DNA from: Blastococcus sp.
GTDB lineage: Bacteria > Actinomycetota > Actinomycetes > Mycobacteriales > Geodermatophilaceae
NCBI GenBank assembly: GCA_025963345.1
Contig: JAOPUS010000429.1
Coordinates: 1-22,577, forward strand
Reading direction: 5' to 3'
Length of the DNA stretch: 22,577 nt
The notes beneath the pieces were generated by a model, which saw only the letters and a program-made list of their open reading frames with translations, did not search any database and was not told where the DNA came from. Every line of letters starts with the position of its first letter. Within the stretch, counting starts at the first letter, position 1. Shown piece after piece: positions 21,013 to 22,577 of the stretch. The translations under genes were made by a program, and so were the position numbers.

Positions 21013-21534
21013 ATGACGCCGACGCGAGCTCTCTTCGGGGTGGCGGTCGCGGCAGCCGCTGCCTACGCCGTGATCCACAGCGTGAACGACGAGGGCCCGC
21101 AGTACCTCGGTGACTTCCCGTCGATCATCGAACAGGCCCAGGCGGAGCCGCCCGCCGTCATTCCGGGCGTGACCCCAGGTCCGCCGGTGCCCGACCCGCC
21201 CCACTTCGACGCGCAGCCGGTGGTCCCGGAAACGCCGGCCGACCCGCCGCCGGGCCCGGCGGGTCCTGGACCGGTCGGTGGCGCCTCGCCTGCGCCCGGC
21301 GGCACCGGGGGCGGGGGCGGTGCTCCTCAACCGGGCATGGGGAGCCCGCTCACGAGCCCGCTGCCTCCGTTCGGGGACCTGCTCGCCGGACTGCCGTTGA
21401 TCGGCACCCTGCCCGCCTTCGACCCCACGGATCTCTGCATCGTCGACGGAGTGGTCGTCGGCCTCGTGTCCTGCGATCAGATCCCGCCAGTGGTCCCGCC
21501 AGTGGTCCCGCCGGTCGAGCCGCCCGTCCGCTGA
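21013..21534 (+). CDS. Exported or membrane-anchored proline/glycine-rich protein
   Basis: A 173-residue protein from ATG 21013, with GGGGGAC 5 nt upstream. Residues 6-21 are hydrophobic (ALFGVAVAAAAAYAVI) and act as signal peptide or anchor; no lipobox is present. The remainder is low-complexity and almost free of Lys: Pro-rich (VIPGVTPGPPVPDPP), a Gly run (GGTGGGGGAPQ), then a short more ordered part with two Cys (LCIVDGVVVGLVSC) that could form a disulfide. It ends in PPV-type repeats encoded by near-identical CCGCCAGTGGTC units. It looks like a cell-envelope spacer or surface protein. No family is recognised. It converges on the next gene with only 9 bp between the stops. Confidence 0.75.
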   Translation: MTPTRALFGVAVAAAAAYAVIHSVNDEGPQYLGDFPSIIEQAQAEPPAVIPGVTPGPPVPDPPHFDAQPVVPETPADPPPGPAGPGPVGGASPAPGGTGGGGGAPQPGMGSPLTSPLPPFGDLLAGLPLIGTLPAFDPTDLCIVDGVVVGLVSCDQIPPVVPPVVPPVEPPVR

Positions 21535-21543
21535 CTCCGGGGC

Positions 21544-21738
21544 TCAGCCCGTGGGCACCGGACCGTGCCGGTACGCGATCGCCGCCACCTCCGACCGGGA
21601 CCGGGCGCCGAGCTTCGCCAGGATGCTCGAGATGTGCCGCTCCACCTTCCCCGAGGCCTCGTCGAACCAGTACTGGCGGTGGTCGACGCCGTACCGACCC
21701 TGGACCTCCTTGTGGTGCACATCCATGAACAGAGGCAT
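21544..21738 (-). pseudogene. Collapsed DUF4242-LuxR regulator gene (64-codon chimera)
   Basis: ATG 21738 has a good ribosome site (AAGGGAG, 7 nt away) and opens MPLFMDVHHK, the start of DUF4242/SCO4226-like nickel-binding proteins. The frame then jumps to VQGRYG...QYWFDEASGK, a later part of the same domain. It next jumps to VERHISSILAKLGARSRSE, the recognition helix and end of a LuxR/GerE HTH, and stops at 21544. DUF4242 domains fused to LuxR HTH domains occur in actinobacteria, normally well over 140 residues. Here most of the DUF4242 core and the first half of the HTH are gone, with both cuts in frame. The second join falls at GKV, a sequence present at both parental sites as I recall them. 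It may still be translated but is unlikely to bind DNA normally. Confidence 0.65.
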
Positions 21739-21901
21739 GTCGACTCTCCCTTCGCTCGGAGGAGTCGAACGTCGCCGACGACCGGGCAACCGCGTGAGGT
21801 GGTTCCACGTAGATCCGTGTGCGCGTCTGCTGCGGATCGGTGACAATCCCGGGAACGCATGGGGTGAGTGACGGGGCTTCGCCCGCCCGATCCGGAATGC
21901 G

Positions 21902-22561
21902 TCAGCGACGACCGAGGAGGTTGTCGGCGACGTTGTCCAGGTGGGTGCGCATGGCGGTCTCGGCGCCCTCGGGGTCGCGGTCGCGCAGCGCCTCGACGAT
22001 CGCCGTGTGTTCGGCGTGGTAGCAGCGGCGGCGTTCCGGCGTCGATGTGCGGCGCTTGAGGCTGCCCCAGACCGGTAGCGACCGGGCGGTGTTCATGACG
22101 TCGAACATGTTCATGAGCAGGCCGTTGTGGGCGGCCTCGGCGATCGCCCGGTGCAGTGTGGCGTCCCACGCCTCGAAGGGCTCGAACTCGTCGCTGGCGC
22201 CGCCACCCTCGAGGCAGGCGGCGATCCGGTCGAGGTCGGCCTGGGTGGCGACGCGGGCGGCCAGCGCCGCCACGGGCGGCTCGATCACGAGGCGCACCTG
22301 CATGATCTCGGCCGGGCTGGTGTCGGCCGGCGCGTCGGCGCGACGCTGCGCCAGCTCACCGAGGAACGTGCCCCGCCCGACGTGGCGGACGACCAGCCCC
22401 TCCTGCTCGAGTGCGTCGAGCGCGCGGCGGACGGCGCTGCGCGGCGCGGACAGCCGGTGGACGAGGTCCCGCTCGGTGGGCAGCTTCGTCCCCGGGACGA
22501 GGGAGCCCTCCGCCGTGCCCTCGTCGAGGAGCGCACGCAGTGACTGTTCGACGTTCAACAC
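21902..22561 (-). CDS. GntR-family transcriptional regulator, FadR subfamily (FCD domain)
   Basis: A 219-residue cytosolic repressor/activator. The N-terminal winged helix (about 8-70) has the GntR pattern PGTKLPTERDLVHRL, then RSAVRRALDALEQEGL and the wing VVRHVGRGTFLG. The C-terminal FCD domain (about 85-215) is all-helical and retains the metal/ligand residues: Asp and His in WDATLHRAIAEA, His in YHAEHTAIVEAL and His in MRTHLDN. Such regulators sense carboxylate metabolites or acyl-CoAs. The start is GTG 22561, 6 nt after a TACGCT box; the frame is open to the window edge, so a longer N-terminus cannot be excluded. Its target is unknown and may lie to the right of the window. The 21739-21901 gap holds no gene. 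Confidence 0.88.
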   Translation of the reverse strand: MLNVEQSLRALLDEGTAEGSLVPGTKLPTERDLVHRLSAPRSAVRRALDALEQEGLVVRHVGRGTFLGELAQRRADAPADTSPAEIMQVRLVIEPPVAALAARVATQADLDRIAACLEGGGASDEFEPFEAWDATLHRAIAEAAHNGLLMNMFDVMNTARSLPVWGSLKRRTSTPERRRCYHAEHTAIVEALRDRDPEGAETAMRTHLDNVADNLLGRR

Positions 22562-22567
22562 GTCCGC

Positions 22568-22573
22568 AGCGTA
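22568..22573 (-). promoter_or_regulatory. -10 box TACGCT for the GntR regulator, leaderless type
   Basis: On the minus strand TACGCT is followed by GCGGAC and the GTG at 22561, the same six-base gap seen at three other genes. Any -35 would be outside the window. Confidence 0.4.
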
Positions 22574-22577
22574 CCGC

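Noticed and set aside
18216..21014. 932-codon minus-strand frame spanning the monooxygenase and chemoreceptor genes
   Set aside because: It is an antisense shadow of two well-recognised plus-strand genes. Its composition is His/Arg/Gly/Asp-rich without any domain, as expected from third-position GC bias.

Overview
The window is about 22.6 kb of very GC-rich DNA. Strong third-position G/C, frequent GTG starts, overlapping start/stop codons and several TANNNT boxes lying 6 nt before a GTG (leaderless messages) point to an actinobacterium. The gene content (2-TM/RCK channel with a DUF6394-like partner, a chemoreceptor, an LdtMt2-like lipoprotein, a SipW-type/TasA-like remnant) makes a Geodermatophilaceae-like organism (Blastococcus, Geodermatophilus, Modestobacter) my best guess. 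This is inference; no 16S or ribosomal marker is present.

Layout. 1-541 (-): 5' part of a flavin monooxygenase running off the left edge, divergent from a SapM-like phosphatase lipoprotein (632-1540, +). 1575-1738 (-): decayed tail of a CocE/S15 peptidase gene. 1963-6973 (+): complete five-gene branched-chain-amino-acid-type ABC importer (livF-G-H-M-K), each gene overlapping the next, closed by a strong hairpin shared with a convergent MFS exporter (7050-8207, -). 8263-8362 (+): frameshifted tail of a second phosphatase copy, running into a full-length secreted CocE/S15 peptidase (8359-10566, -). The liv-MFS block is therefore flanked by direct repeats of a phosphatase-tail/peptidase-tail junction. 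Each flank keeps one intact gene and one stump, which is the layout left by single-crossover (Campbell-type) integration.

10749-11311: broken SipW-dependent/TasA-like secreted protein gene. 11379-13592: membrane protein plus 2-TM potassium-channel protein with two RCK domains. 13633-13932: small leaderless-type gene, then a 16-bp hairpin and tRNA-Lys(CTT) (-). 14237-15415: L,D-transpeptidase lipoprotein. 15503-15922: membrane-anchored coiled-coil protein. 16048-17425: BNR beta-propeller protein coupled to a MoaD/ThiS-like ubiquitin-fold protein. 17527-17769 (-): small Cys-containing protein. 17904-17987 (-): stump of an acyl-CoA dehydrogenase. 18042-19514: Baeyer-Villiger-type monooxygenase. 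19566-20891: chemoreceptor with a histidine-bearing multi-TM sensor and a sigma-28-like promoter. 21013-21534: exported proline-rich protein. 21544-21738 (-): collapsed DUF4242-LuxR gene. 21902-22561 (-): FadR-type GntR regulator.

Functionally the region is accessory: nutrient import, efflux, extracellular hydrolases, wall cross-linking, ion homeostasis and sensing. It carries an unusual number of gene stumps (five), so it has been repeatedly rearranged. I see no CRISPR array, insertion sequence, integrase or phage gene.
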